Assembly (NCBI GenBank): GCA_003013855.2
Contig: ML058409.1
Location: forward strand, 434,001 to 498,000
Origin: Liriodendron chinense
Lineage: Eukaryota; Streptophyta; Magnoliopsida; Magnoliales; Magnoliaceae
Direction: 5' to 3'
Length of the DNA: 64,000 nucleotides
Part shown: piece after piece, positions 1 through 33,480 of the stretch
Layout: every line of letters starts with the position of its first letter
Numbering within the stretch: the first letter of the stretch is position 1
Notes under the pieces: generated by a model
Databases searched by the model: none
Seen by the model: the letters and a program-made list of their open reading frames with translations, nothing else
What the model was told of the DNA's origin: nothing
Made by a program: the position numbers and the translations under genes

Positions 1-238
1 TTTGACCTCAGTGTATGTGCAAGGTGTTGCTTGTGCCGAGCAATACCACCAGAACCCACATACCCACATAACTCACATACTATGTGAGTCTTATCTGTAA
101 CACTACGATAGTGCCCATACTTCCAACTCGGATCATTCGACTTAGGTTTTAAAGAAGAAGATTATGAAGAAGACATAATGCTTATGTAGCTTGTACTTTG
201 TGAATATGTAATTAGAATTAAAAACTTAAAACTAAAAT

Positions 239-245
<7 letters not shown>

Positions 246-286
<41 letters not shown>

Positions 287-428
287 ACACTTACACACTT
301 GACGCTTCTACTAGGCACACACCGCTACACTAGTCTTGTAGAAGAGAAGAAAGTGAGAAAAATAGAAAGAGAGAATGTACAGAGTAGGGATAGAGATTGG
401 AGAGGGAAAGAGAGAGAGAATAGAGAAT

Positions 429-475
<47 letters not shown>

Positions 476-818
476 CAAGTTACACCACTTACACTCGTAG
501 GAGAGGAACAAAACAACTTAAATAAAAGAAAGAAGAAAAAATAGAAAGAGATGGACTAGAGAGTTGAGTTGAGACTTGTAGTTGAACTCGAGTCTTGAGA
601 CTTAAGAGTTGAGAGTTGAGACTTGAGAGTCTTCACTTCACTCTTCTTGAATCTTGAGTCTTGAGAGTTAGGAGTCTACAAGTCTTGAATCTTGAAAGTT
701 GGAACTTGAAAGTTGAAACTTGAAACTTGAAAGTTTTTGAATGATGAATCTGATTCTTGAATTCTTGATCTTCAACTTCCAAGAGAAGTAGGAAACTAGG
801 AATAATGTAAGTAATAAT

Positions 819-867
<49 letters not shown>
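246..867. repeat. Three (GA)n microsatellites plus a 'cttgagagtt' mini-repeat
   Basis: Pure (GA)n runs lie at about 246-284, 431-472 and 823-867. Between them, 560-735 is built from variants of 'ttgagacttgagagtt' and 'cttgaaagttg', a degenerate short tandem repeat. Reading frames here are low-complexity artefacts. Confidence 0.9.
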
Positions 868-870
<3 letters not shown>

Positions 871-969
871 GTAATGACCACGTGGAAGTTGGAAACCTGA
901 GTAAGAGAGTTTGGGGTGAGAATGATGCAAATGGGTGAGTTTGGAGCCAAAAAAAAAAAAAAAAAGGGT

Positions 970-1725
970 CAGATTTCTGACCGTTGGCCAATATGCGATC
1001 GCATATGCTAATATGTGATCGCATATATGTCAAAATCACATATGCCATGGTCGTATAGGCGATTTCTCTGCATATATGCGATATGCGATCGTACATGACA
1101 ACACTGGTATTGGCCGATACAACCTGTATCGTATTGACACAAGACGATACACAATACGGCCGATATGCCCATAAAAGCCTAATTTTCAAAAAAATTTTTT
1201 CTTCAAAATTTCACTCATTTCTCTTCTTCTTTTCATTTAAATCATGGAAGAAGCTTAAAAACTCATTTTAGCTAGATCTCGACCTATTTTGAGATCAAAA
1301 CAAATGATTTGAATGGGATTTGACAAATCAAATCGAAGTGGACCATTATGAGAAAAATTGGAAAGAAGGGTAAACCTTCACTTTCTTTAGTTGTATTTCA
1401 ATATAATGGGCCCGAGTTCACCAAATCATGCTTAATTTGTGTTCAATTAGGGCCCATTTAGTTGACCTATGGCAATTCAAACTGACAGGCAACATTTTCA
1501 TTAAAGAATGGTCCGATATAGCATTGAGTACATGTTCAAAACACAAAAAAATGATAGACTCTTGGATATCTTTGTTTTTTTTTTTTTTCTTTCTATTTTT
1601 CTATATATTTTTTTGCTTAAAAAAATTCTGACTGATACGGTCTCGATACCGATACGCGACATTATATCATATCATTTTTCTGTCGGGCCAGTACGCCGAT
1701 TGATACCGACATTAAAAACCATGGA
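970..1725. mobile_element. Decayed palindromic element(s) rich in 'cgatacgg' and 'atgcgatcgcat'
   Basis: The left part (970-1180) has repeated gcgatcgcatat words and 'ggccgatac...gtatcg' inverted motifs. The right part (1620-1722) returns 'actgatacggtctcgatacc' and ends 'attaaaaaccatgg'. The style is that of the MULE-like elements with clear 9-bp duplications elsewhere in this window, but ends and target duplications could not be fixed. Confidence 0.35.
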
Positions 1726-2749
1726 TATGGGCTGATTGTTTCATCAAGTGTGGTGTCTACATTGTCTGGAGCATGTAGTTAGAGTGTTCTTATATCTAGA
1801 AGAATCAACCCTTCTTCATGTAAAGCATTGTGGTATTCTTTTTAATTTCTTCTTTTAATGGAGATGAAGGGTGATTAAAGATTTGGATTCCAAAATCCAT
1901 TTGATTTTCTAGGAGTTCAAATAACCTTTATAAAACTAAATGGAGTAAATTATCTCTAGTGGTCTAAATCAATCCAAGTGTTTTTGACGGCCAAAGGCAA
2001 ATTAAAATATCTCACTGTAGAGAAACTAGTGAAAGTGATAGCATATACAATCATTGGATCAAGGAAAATGCTCAAATTATGATGCAGTTGTGGAATAGTA
2101 TGGAAACATCTGTTAGTGGGAATGTGATGTTTCTAGGTACTATAAAGGAGGTGTGAGATGTAAATGTTGCTTTACTTACGTGTTTCCTATATTATTAATC
2201 GGTTATAGAAGTTGCACTTTATCGCGTGCCTACCTCCATCAACTCTCTCACAATACTGCTATCCAATATCATCATTGTCTCGTTGGCCTGTCCCTTCCGC
2301 CATCTTCTCAAGAAAGCACAAGGTACAATCCTCAAATTGCCTCTTCCAAAAAAAAAAAAAAAAAATCCTCAAACTACTCTACCAAAGTACAAATTACACA
2401 CACTTCACAAATTACAATTAAATAATTGTTACAACCCCAACCCTAAATGGCATATACACAAGTTACACTTTACAATTTATAAATTACAAGTACTAACACA
2501 AGCCCGGTTCCTAAACAACTCTAAACTCTAAGAAGAAAATAATCAAGCTTTCCTGTTACCTGTCATGCAAAGTAATAAATATATATGAAATTAAACAAAA
2601 ATTAGAAATTTGCAGTCTTCCAAGTTCCAAGTTCCAACTGATTGTAAATTCACCTATTGTAATTTGTACATGACCACATGTACTATATAAGTTTACAATC
2701 ATAAAGCATACCGCTCACCCCCCTACAATCATAAAGCATCAAAATAAAA

Positions 2750-3580
2750 AATCATAGAAAATAGATGTGAAAATATACAAAAAATTAAAAAATAGGAAAA
2801 TGCATAACCAGATCTGATCTATTACATGTTTTTCCACATTCAACTATTCTACATGCATTGCAACCATCAAGCATAAAAATTGGGGAAAAAAATGGAAAAA
2901 CTTCTGAAAATAGAAAAAATTAGGAAAATTCATAATTAATTCTTATCTATTGCATGTTATTCTACATTCAAGCATTATATGTGCATTACAACCATCAAGT
3001 ATCGAAATCGAAAAAAGAAATCCCAACTTTTTTCCTTTTTTTTTTTGTGTTTAAAAAATAATAGAAAACAGGTGCGAAAATAAAAAAAGAAAAATTAGGA
3101 AAATGCAGAACCAAATCTTATCTATTGCATGTTATTCCACATTCAAGTAGTCTATATTTCTATTTGCATTGCAACCATCAAGCATTGAAATCGGAAAAAA
3201 AAAAAAAAAATTTGAACATTTTCTTCTTTTTTTGCATTTTTAAAAAATTATGGAAAATAGGTGAGAAAAAAAAAAATAAATGAAAAATGCATAACCAAAT
3301 CTGATCTATTACATATTATTCTTCATTCAAGTATTCTTCCTGCATTGCAACCATTAAGCATTGAAATTAGAAAAAACCAAAATTTTCTATTTTTTTTAAA
3401 TCACGAAAAATAGGTGTGAAAATAAAAAAATAAAAAAAATTACGAAAATGCATAACCAAATGTGATTTATTGCATGTTATTCCACATTCAAGCATTCTAC
3501 ATATATTACAACCGTCAACATCAAAATTGAAAAAAGAAAAAAAATGACCATTTCTATTTTCTTTCATAAAATAGTTTAGT
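2750..3580. repeat. Diverged AT-rich tandem array, five copies
   Basis: A unit containing 'aaaatgcataaccaaatc', 'tattgcatgttattccac' and 'cattgcaaccatcaagcat' recurs near 2798, 2934, 3099, 3283 and 3444. Spacing is 136-184 bp, with poly-A-rich linkers including 'ataggtgtgaaaat'. Copies differ by many substitutions and by linker length, so the array is old. Confidence 0.75.
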
Positions 3581-3824
3581 TTCGAAAGTAATGAAAAAAA
3601 AAAAGAAATACCAAATCGAGAGAGATTTCAACAAGATTATGTAGATTTGGTGTTACCCCCTTTGATTTCATAATTTTCAACAAGAAATCACAAAAAAGGG
3701 TAATAATCTCGCTTTTTGAAAATTCCTAAATGACCCACTCGAGCTTTGATCCCTCAAATCCTTCTTGATTCAAATTTTAATTCTCAAAGATGGCACAAAA
3801 GTAATCGGATTTAGCTTAGAATTA

Positions 3825-3831
<7 letters not shown>

Positions 3832-3877
<46 letters not shown>
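3832..3877. repeat. (TA)n microsatellite
   Basis: A pure AT dinucleotide run preceded by 'gtgtgtgt'. Confidence 0.95.
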
Positions 3878-3879
<2 letters not shown>

Positions 3880-4087
3880 AGAAATGAAAAATCGAGTGCA
3901 AATGGGGGTTTTTATAGAATAAAAATAGTTGTTATGATCTTTGGGCCATTATGTTCTCTGGACCGTTATGGGCCTGTAATGGTTGTTACTTGACTGTTTT
4001 TTTTTTTTTTTTTTTTTTGGGTGACCTTACACCCCTGTATCGCATAATGGCTTGTACCGTTACCGTTACAACTGTTAGTAACCATTT

Positions 4088-4090
<3 letters not shown>

Positions 4091-4171
<81 letters not shown>
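4091..4171. repeat. Compound (TC)n(TA)n microsatellite
   Basis: About 15 TC units pass directly into about 25 TA units. It lies just right of a 'accgttaccgttacaactg' fragment of the decayed taacgg element family. Confidence 0.95.
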
Positions 4172-4173
<2 letters not shown>

Positions 4174-4279
4174 CTCTATTCTATTTCTTTTTGCTTCTAC
4201 ATAATCCTATAGTATCCAACACAGCTTCAACATCCTTTCTTTCAATTCACCTTAATATACGAATATGATTTTTCATTTC

Positions 4280-4808
4280 CTCACTCATAGCATGTACCGT
4301 AAGCTAAATGCTACTTTTAGGGTTTTAATTAAGGTTGCGTTTGCTTCCACCAAATATCATGAAATTTCATGATATTTTGCACCAAATTTGATTTACTAAT
4401 AATGAAGTTTCATGATATCTGGTGCAACCAAACACAACCTAAAATAATAGGAAAAAGAGGGCAAAGATTAACTATAAAGATAAGAAAGAGCAACAGATCT
4501 GATTTAATACTGTTACTTCTATTATTTTACTAAAATTGCTGAAAAGATTAACTTTTTTTTTTTTTTTTTGAAAATAGAAAAATGTAACAAATCATTGAAA
4601 ACATTATTTGATTTTTATTTTAGTGAAAACTAACTTATAGCATAAGTTATATAGCATGCAGTGTAGGCCGTGTAGCATGTAGTGTATGTTAATTTTCGGC
4701 TAGCATGTACCCAACTAAAAGTTATTTTCATGAGCTATGTAGTATTAAGGTTAAGCTACACTACGCAGCATAAGCTACATGCTTTATAGTGTAAGCTATT
4801 TAAACACT
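4280..4808. mobile_element. MULE-like element, older relative of 27521-27872, with a nested MITE
   Basis: The interior (4480-4808) matches the element at 27521-27872 along its length, for example 'tattttactaaaattgctga' and 'attttcatgagctatgtag'. It ends 'tatttaaacact' followed by ggtctatag. The left end is decayed: 'agcatgtaccgtaagcta' near 4288 looks like the inverted-repeat arm. A small palindromic MITE (4332-4440) sits inside. Confidence 0.6.
4332..4440. mobile_element. Small palindromic MITE
   Basis: The left end 'aggttgcgtttgcttccacc' is the approximate reverse complement of the right end 'ggtgcaaccaaacacaacct', with 'atatcatgaaat' arms inside. A related copy lies at 33749-33858. The target duplication is not clear. 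The superfamily is uncertain; it resembles hAT-type MITEs. Confidence 0.65.
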
Positions 4809-4884
4809 GGTCTATAGAATTACCATTCCTGATGATTAGGTGCTGTTTATGTCTCAGAAGTACAGACACCTGATTCTTCGCAAG

Positions 4885-4886
<2 letters not shown>

Positions 4887-4933
<47 letters not shown>
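4887..4933. repeat. (TC)n microsatellite
   Basis: A pure TC run of about 23 units. Confidence 0.95.
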
Positions 4934-4937
<4 letters not shown>

Positions 4938-6568
4938 ATTTAGCGTTGCTAAGGAACACTTTTCAAAAGGAAGAAAGAAACACCATCTTTTGCAGATTGA
5001 GCTATCACTAGCTCTGAAGCTAATGATATCAGTTGATAAATTCTCTAAGAATGGTAATCAATAAAAGGATTGATTCTTTGTTGATTGAAAATGGATCGCC
5101 CCATCCATAAGTTTAATCCTCCCCTAGTTCAAGGTGAATTTAACGTAGTTTGCATAGGCTGGAAGAGATCAATTGGCCTCGTCACGGCATTGGGGAACGT
5201 CTTCAGATTTTCAGGAGTGGTGGGCCTCAGTTCTGCAAGGTGAAACTTGAGTGGAGTCATGGTGTTAGAAGTGAAGCGAGATTTCTGTCATGCATTGCAA
5301 TTTGCAAGCTAACGTTTTAAGTTCAAGTGGTTGGGATGTTAGCAGTGTTACCTGGACAAGTGGGATGGTTGCCAAGTGCCCAATGTCCTCAAGTGTCTGG
5401 CATGTCACTTCCAATAAACTAAACAAGGGGACACTTCCACAGCCTAATAAATAAACTAATATTAAAATACGAGAAACACAATAAAAATAATAAATTTTGG
5501 TTTAATCAAACATCAACTTTTCCAAATCTCATGCAATGACTGTTTTAAAACATTGTAGCGTACAGGAACAACATGCAATGGATAGTAAGTGGATCTCATA
5601 AAGAACAGAAGATCCCATCAAATGAAATAAGTAGGCTGAGTTTACTTTGAGTTATGACCTTTTATAAACAAAATAAGTGAAAGTAAAACCCCAAAATGTA
5701 TGATGGGGTCACTTTTAATTTTAAATTTTTTTTTACACATGCATAGTTCAAACACAAGCTTGAGTGCAATGTCACCAGTCCATGCCCTCTGAAAGAAGAG
5801 CATAGAACGATCTCTGCAGAAGCAGGCTACTCATCGCCAGTCCATCTCCACCTGCCCTTCTCATTAATAGTGTGCTTTGCTCTTTGCAAACGCTCCTAGT
5901 GTACCTGCCAAATTCTTCAATCTCTTCATCTCTAGGGTTCTTCTGGAATTACAGAGTCCACTCTACCAACAGCTGAGGGGCAAGTAGCAACTGGTACCTC
6001 TTTCACTGGGGCTACTCTGTACAATATAGCAAAGTCCCAAAGCCCGTTTCAACCCCAATCATCTTGCCAACATCTTGTCGTCATCCCATCTCCTACTTAA
6101 GTTGTCACACCCTTCGAGAGGCAATAGCAGATTTTTAAAATCATGGCCTTGGTATCACCAACGATACACCTAGCAACACAAGTAAGGCAATTGTAGATTT
6201 TCTTTGGAATTCACTGGTCAGGTATTTTTTTTCTTATTCTTTTCTGTAGTTGCAGCATTTATAGTCTAATAACATCGTTTTAAGTAACTACTTAGCAACT
6301 TCTACAAAGTAAAAATGTCAGCATACCATACAGCCTGAAGTCAAATGGTCAAACACCTAGATCCATGTATGGGTCTAAATTGCATATAGGTATCCAAATA
6401 ACATAGTTGATGTGACTGTTGATGTTCTGTTATATAAAGTGGTTTGTTTTTAGAACTCATCCTATACCTTGATGTTAGATTTCCTGTTTTTGGTAGTGAT
6501 TATGTTAGTTTCACTGGGGTTATAATGCTGTATTGGTTGTTCATTTTGTAATTGGCCCGATTTTGTAG

Positions 6569-29227
<22,659 letters not shown>

Positions 29228-29829
29228 CCAGGACACGTTGAAATCAATTTTGGGTATGTTTTTCAAGTGCTATGAAAGAGGCTTCTTGTTTTTGTGGGCC
29301 ATTTGTAGACCCTTTCAAGGAGTTTTTTTTTTATCCCTAAGACTTTTTATCTTTTGCTGTTTTCACACCTTTTTTTTTCTTCTACTTGTTGATGTTGTAT
29401 CTGAATCATGCTTTCAGTAGTAACTCGTCTGGCCTCTTGCATGTAAATGAAATATTTAAGAAGAGCGTACATTTCCAATTGTTCTTATGTTTGTATAAAA
29501 GTCTCTTTTCAGCTCTTATCAGGGCCATCTATGAGTTGGGCCACCATGGGCATGCTTTTTACCTGCTTCACTCGTGTGTTTTGGATGGAGACTGACGATT
29601 ATCATTTTACCATGTGTGGCCCAGCTGATGATTGTCAACTGATAGGTAGCCTAGCTATTGCAAGCATTGTGCTGTGACAGGCTGCTTAAGTCTCTCCTTT
29701 GTGAAACTGTCCATAAGAGAACTTATACCGCAGCTTCAGGGTCAAGCAAAGAGGATCTAAGGGGTGGCAGTGGGTTGGGCGGCCTGGCACTTCAAATTGC
29801 AAGTGGATTGGGTACTGAGTAACTCAGTA

Positions 29830-30380
29830 CACTAGTGTGCTGAGTAAACCCTGTGGGGGCCATCGTGATGTGTCTAATCAAAGCTGTCCATCCATTTTTC
29901 CAGCTTATTTCAGGATGTGAGCCCAAAAATGAAGCATATGCAAAGCTCAAGTGGACCACACCACAGTAATCAGTGTGAATTGAACACCTACGGTTGAAAA
30001 CTTAATGGGAGCCACAGAAGTTTTGGATCAAGCTGATATTTGTGTTTTTCCTTCATAAGGCAAGTTTTGGATCAAGCTGATATTTGTGTTTTTCCTTCAT
30101 AAGACAAGTTTTGGATAAAGCTGATATTTGTGTTTTCCCTTCATCCATGCCTATATGATCCTGTGAAAAGGTTTGATGACAAATAAACATCACTGTGAGA
30201 CCTAGGAAGGTTTCAATGGTGGAAATCATTTTTCCCACTGTTTCCTGTGGCATGGTCCACTTGAGCTCTGGATATGCTTAAATTTTAGGCTCAACCCCTA
30301 AAATGAGCTGTAAAAACGGATGAACGGCATGGATAAACCATATACATTCAAGGTGAGCCCCCACAGAGTTTACTTAGTAT
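29830..30380. mobile_element. GGGCCCAC-family palindromic element with internal triplication
   Basis: The left end 'gctgagtaaaccctgtgg' and right end 'ccacagagtttacttagt' are inverse. The interior carries the family's 'aagtggaccacaccacag' and inverse 'catggtccacttgagc'. A 44-bp unit is repeated three times inside, at 30018, 30062 and 30106. Confidence 0.75.
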
Positions 30381-30674
30381 GCAACTGCCTCCCTTTAAAT
30401 CGACCCTAGGGGTGGGCCCCACCTTGAGGTCTAGACCCAGTGGCCAGTCCAGGCCAAGGCCAATGATGAATGACATTCATTAGGTCAAATGTTAGGGACT
30501 CCCGACAATTTCGAACCTTTCTTCATTTTAATCTTTTCCTTTACTTTAAAGTCCAGTGGGGCTTTTCAACCCTATTAGGTCAGCCAGGGTTTAGCATTAG
30601 GGCTGCTGCAGCCAGGGTGTAGGCCACGTTAAGCCCACAGGTGCCTGTCCCATCATCGCCATTGAAGTGGAATG

Positions 30675-30966
30675 TGGCTTTGGTGGATCCCTGACTATGG
30701 GGCCCATCGTGACGTGTGATGTATGTGTCTTATTTTGATAACGTTGGATGGAAAATAAACATTCCGATGGCCCCCCAAGAAGATTTTAATGGTGAGCGTT
30801 CAATCACCCACTATTTCCTGTGGTGTGGTCCACTTGATATTTGGATCTGCTGCATTTTTTGGGTTAATACGGTAAAATGATATGGCAAAACAGATGGATG
30901 GCGTGGATATAATACGCATAGATCACAGTGGGCCCTACAGGGATCCACCGAAGCCAAGTCCATTGT
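30675..30966. mobile_element. GGGCCCAC-family short palindromic element
   Basis: The left arm 'ggctttggtggatccctgac' is the near-inverse of the right arm 'cagggatccaccgaagcc'. Inner arms 'tatggggcccatcgtgacg' and 'cacagtgggccctacag' also pair. It lies between RFC1 and FLA. Confidence 0.75.
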
Positions 30967-33406
30967 AGCGGCGGCCTGAAAGTCAAGCCTATTCACTTAT
31001 CAGATGGGCCACGTACCTGTTAAAGATGGAAACTCTCAAGTTTTTTTTTTTTTTTTTTTTTAATTTTTATTTTTAATCGTTCAAGATACGCATTAGTCGC
31101 TCCTGATGACAGGTCTAGACTGATTTTATTTTATTTGATTTTATTCATTTTTAGGGTATGAGCTCTGCTAATGCTCGCGTTGCGGGATTGCATGTGCATG
31201 GCGCGTGCACTCTATATTGTGCACCGACACTCATTTATTAACTAGTAAATAAGGAATGGGAAAGAAGAGTCTTCCATCAATCGCTTTTACTTGAGAGTCG
31301 GGTCAATTAAAGTTGTTATAAAATGCTACGCCCAGATTCACAAAACCCAAAAGATGTAAATCAACCCCACTCGCGTGTAGAAGATGGTCGGTCTAAAAGT
31401 TCACATGCAGCCCACACCTTTCCAAGAAAGGTTCCATGCTCCAAATGAGGAGGTTTGTATGGCCAGCTCATTGGTAGCGATCCAAACCATTGAAATTACC
31501 GTTCATGGACCCAAAATACCTTGATTTGGAATTATCCTAACCACCAATCTAGGCGAATTCTATTTTTAAGTTGAATGCATTCGGTTGTTGTATTTGCCTT
31601 TTGGTCCCAAAAATCAACGGGGTTACAATCATATGTCCTATAGAAGTGATTTTTGGGCACTGATCCATCTCAATGGGACGCAGCAGACCAGTTATCCATA
31701 CCACCCAAAGATTGGATCTACTCGTAGAAAACCACGCAAGGTCTAGGCCTTCGATCGTGAATTGTGGCACGTTCGTTGGGCTATCAAGTCCACTGAACGG
31801 ATGGGGCCCCACCTGAGCTGACTGCAGATGGGTTTCAATCCAACCACCTGCCCACATAAAATATCAAATTGGAAAGGAGAAAAAACCAAAAAAAGGAGCA
31901 TTGAAAGGGGCAGTTGCATTCCCCCATTACTCAACATCAACTACACACATTTTTATTCATTGATGGCTGGTTATAAACACAAAAGAATCTTATTTACTCT
32001 CTCTCTGTCCACCCTTCCTTTATTTTGGTGGGCCACAGCAGGTAGCCCCACGTGAAACCTCCTCTGCTGTGTCCCCATCTCCATCACTCAAAAACAACCA
32101 AAAAAAAAAAAAACCAAAAATAATATCAAACCGAGACAGCCCACACTACCAGACAATCCCCCCCCCAACAAAAGAAAAGAACCCAAGAAAAGGAAAAGAA
32201 GAAAAGATTAAAAAAATACTAGTAATACTAACCTTCTTTTACATATACTAATCATCATTCTTTTTTTCTTTTTCTTTTTTTTTTTTTTGGGGCCGTTGGT
32301 ATGCCCACATGAGGCCTAGATCTTCCAACCAAAAGCCCACTCCTAATTTTCCTCTTTTTCCCCATTTGCTGTGCTGCTGTGTATGGACCAAAAAAGAAAA
32401 AAACAACCAGAAAAGCTCGCCTCCTTCCTTTTTCATCATCAGAGGGGGATTTTCATATACAACCCTCTCTTCCCCACAAGTTAAAATGCATCTGCCAACA
32501 AACACAAAATATATATTTTCAGAATTCATTGGAAAGAAGCGGTGGTAACCGATCAACCGGTGACCGTCAAATGGACAGCTAAAATAAGTGGCCAGCAGCC
32601 CAAATTCAGCAAGTTAACATCAAGGCAACCCTGATGGTTAGTGGTTTGGAGGGTTTTGATTGGAAAAGCACGAGAAAGGGCCTAATCTCATAGTTCTAAA
32701 ACTCACTTAACTTGAAACTCGACCCCAATTTGGGAAGACTCACCGAGTCAACACTACATGACATGCAGTGACTCGTTGGTGAGTTGCAGGCACACCAAGT
32801 GATACCCTTGCCACATAGCCAACTAACAATTTCATGACAATGTTTCTGTTTTAAATTACTTATCTATAGTTTTAAATATTTTGGATATCTATTAGTATAC
32901 ATAGTATTTTTAATTGTAATCATTAAATACAAAGTCTAAGTTGGGTTTCGAGTCGACCCTGCCCCAGTTAAACATCAAGCTGAGTTTTCGGGGTTTTTTT
33001 TAACAAATGAGCTAATCTGTCCCATACCCTGTCCAGCCCCAATTGGCTGGTTCCCATACATGCAGAGATTATATGGCCATAATTATGTCTTGTACTCCTG
33101 TGAATGCGATTGTCAATCTAGACCAATGGCCCACTCTAGATCGTGCATATCCAATAAAAAAAACACATTTATCAGGTGGTTAGAGTGGACATAATGGCTG
33201 CTTAAATGGTAGGGCAAATGTCTATTCATCCATTCCATCAAAGAAAGACCAACAGTTTGGATTGAATTCAATGATCTGCGAGCAAAATAGCTCTTTGAAT
33301 TTGATAAAAGGAGAAAGGTTGATTTACACACTTAGAATTACAATACAAAAAGCCAAAAAAGGGAATGGAATCATCACCTTTTTTTAATTGAAATTTGGGA
33401 ATTTTT

Positions 33407-33480
33407 CTATTGGCAAGTGGAGAAATGAGAATCCTGTCCAAAAGCCCCTAGCATCCTACACGCCACCTCAAGCAACTTCC
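33407..33480 (-). CDS. FLA exon 2 (micro terminal exon)
   Basis: The acceptor is atgtttgcag. The first two bases complete the Gly codon left by exon 1. Then come 23 codons, KLLEVACRMLGAFGQDSHFS then TCQ, and TAG. This is the conserved two-Cys C-terminus of FLA15-18 proteins, 2.6 kb away from exon 1 and too short for routine ORF calling. Confidence 0.92.

Larger units (their letters stand above)
1..6568 (+). other. RFC1 intron sequence (5' boundary outside window)
   Basis: No RFC1 exon preceding the one at 6569 could be found here. In plant RFC1 the residues before GERNFNRF end in a segment with PAALLHG, and nothing like it is readable in this stretch. I therefore infer that the window opens inside an intron of more than 6.5 kb. 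It holds (GA)n and (TA)n tracts, a diverged tandem array, and MITE-like palindromes, listed separately. Nothing recognisable is seen at 5050-6560. Confidence 0.6.
29228..33406. other. Intergenic region between convergent RFC1 and FLA
   Basis: It starts with the RFC1 3' UTR. It then holds two palindromic elements (29830-30380, 30675-30966), poly-A/T-rich stretches (31040-31070, 32100-32290) and a fragment with 'actcaccgagtcaac' wording near 32690-32800 that resembles decayed MULE-type ends. No gene was recognised. Confidence 0.6.

Noticed and set aside
299..950. Open frames rich in Glu/Arg or Ser/Leu on both strands
   Set aside because: They are translations of (GA)n tracts.
2750..3580. Spaced repeats as a CRISPR-like array
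   Set aside because: Repeats are long, diverged and irregularly spaced in plant nuclear DNA, and no cas genes exist here.
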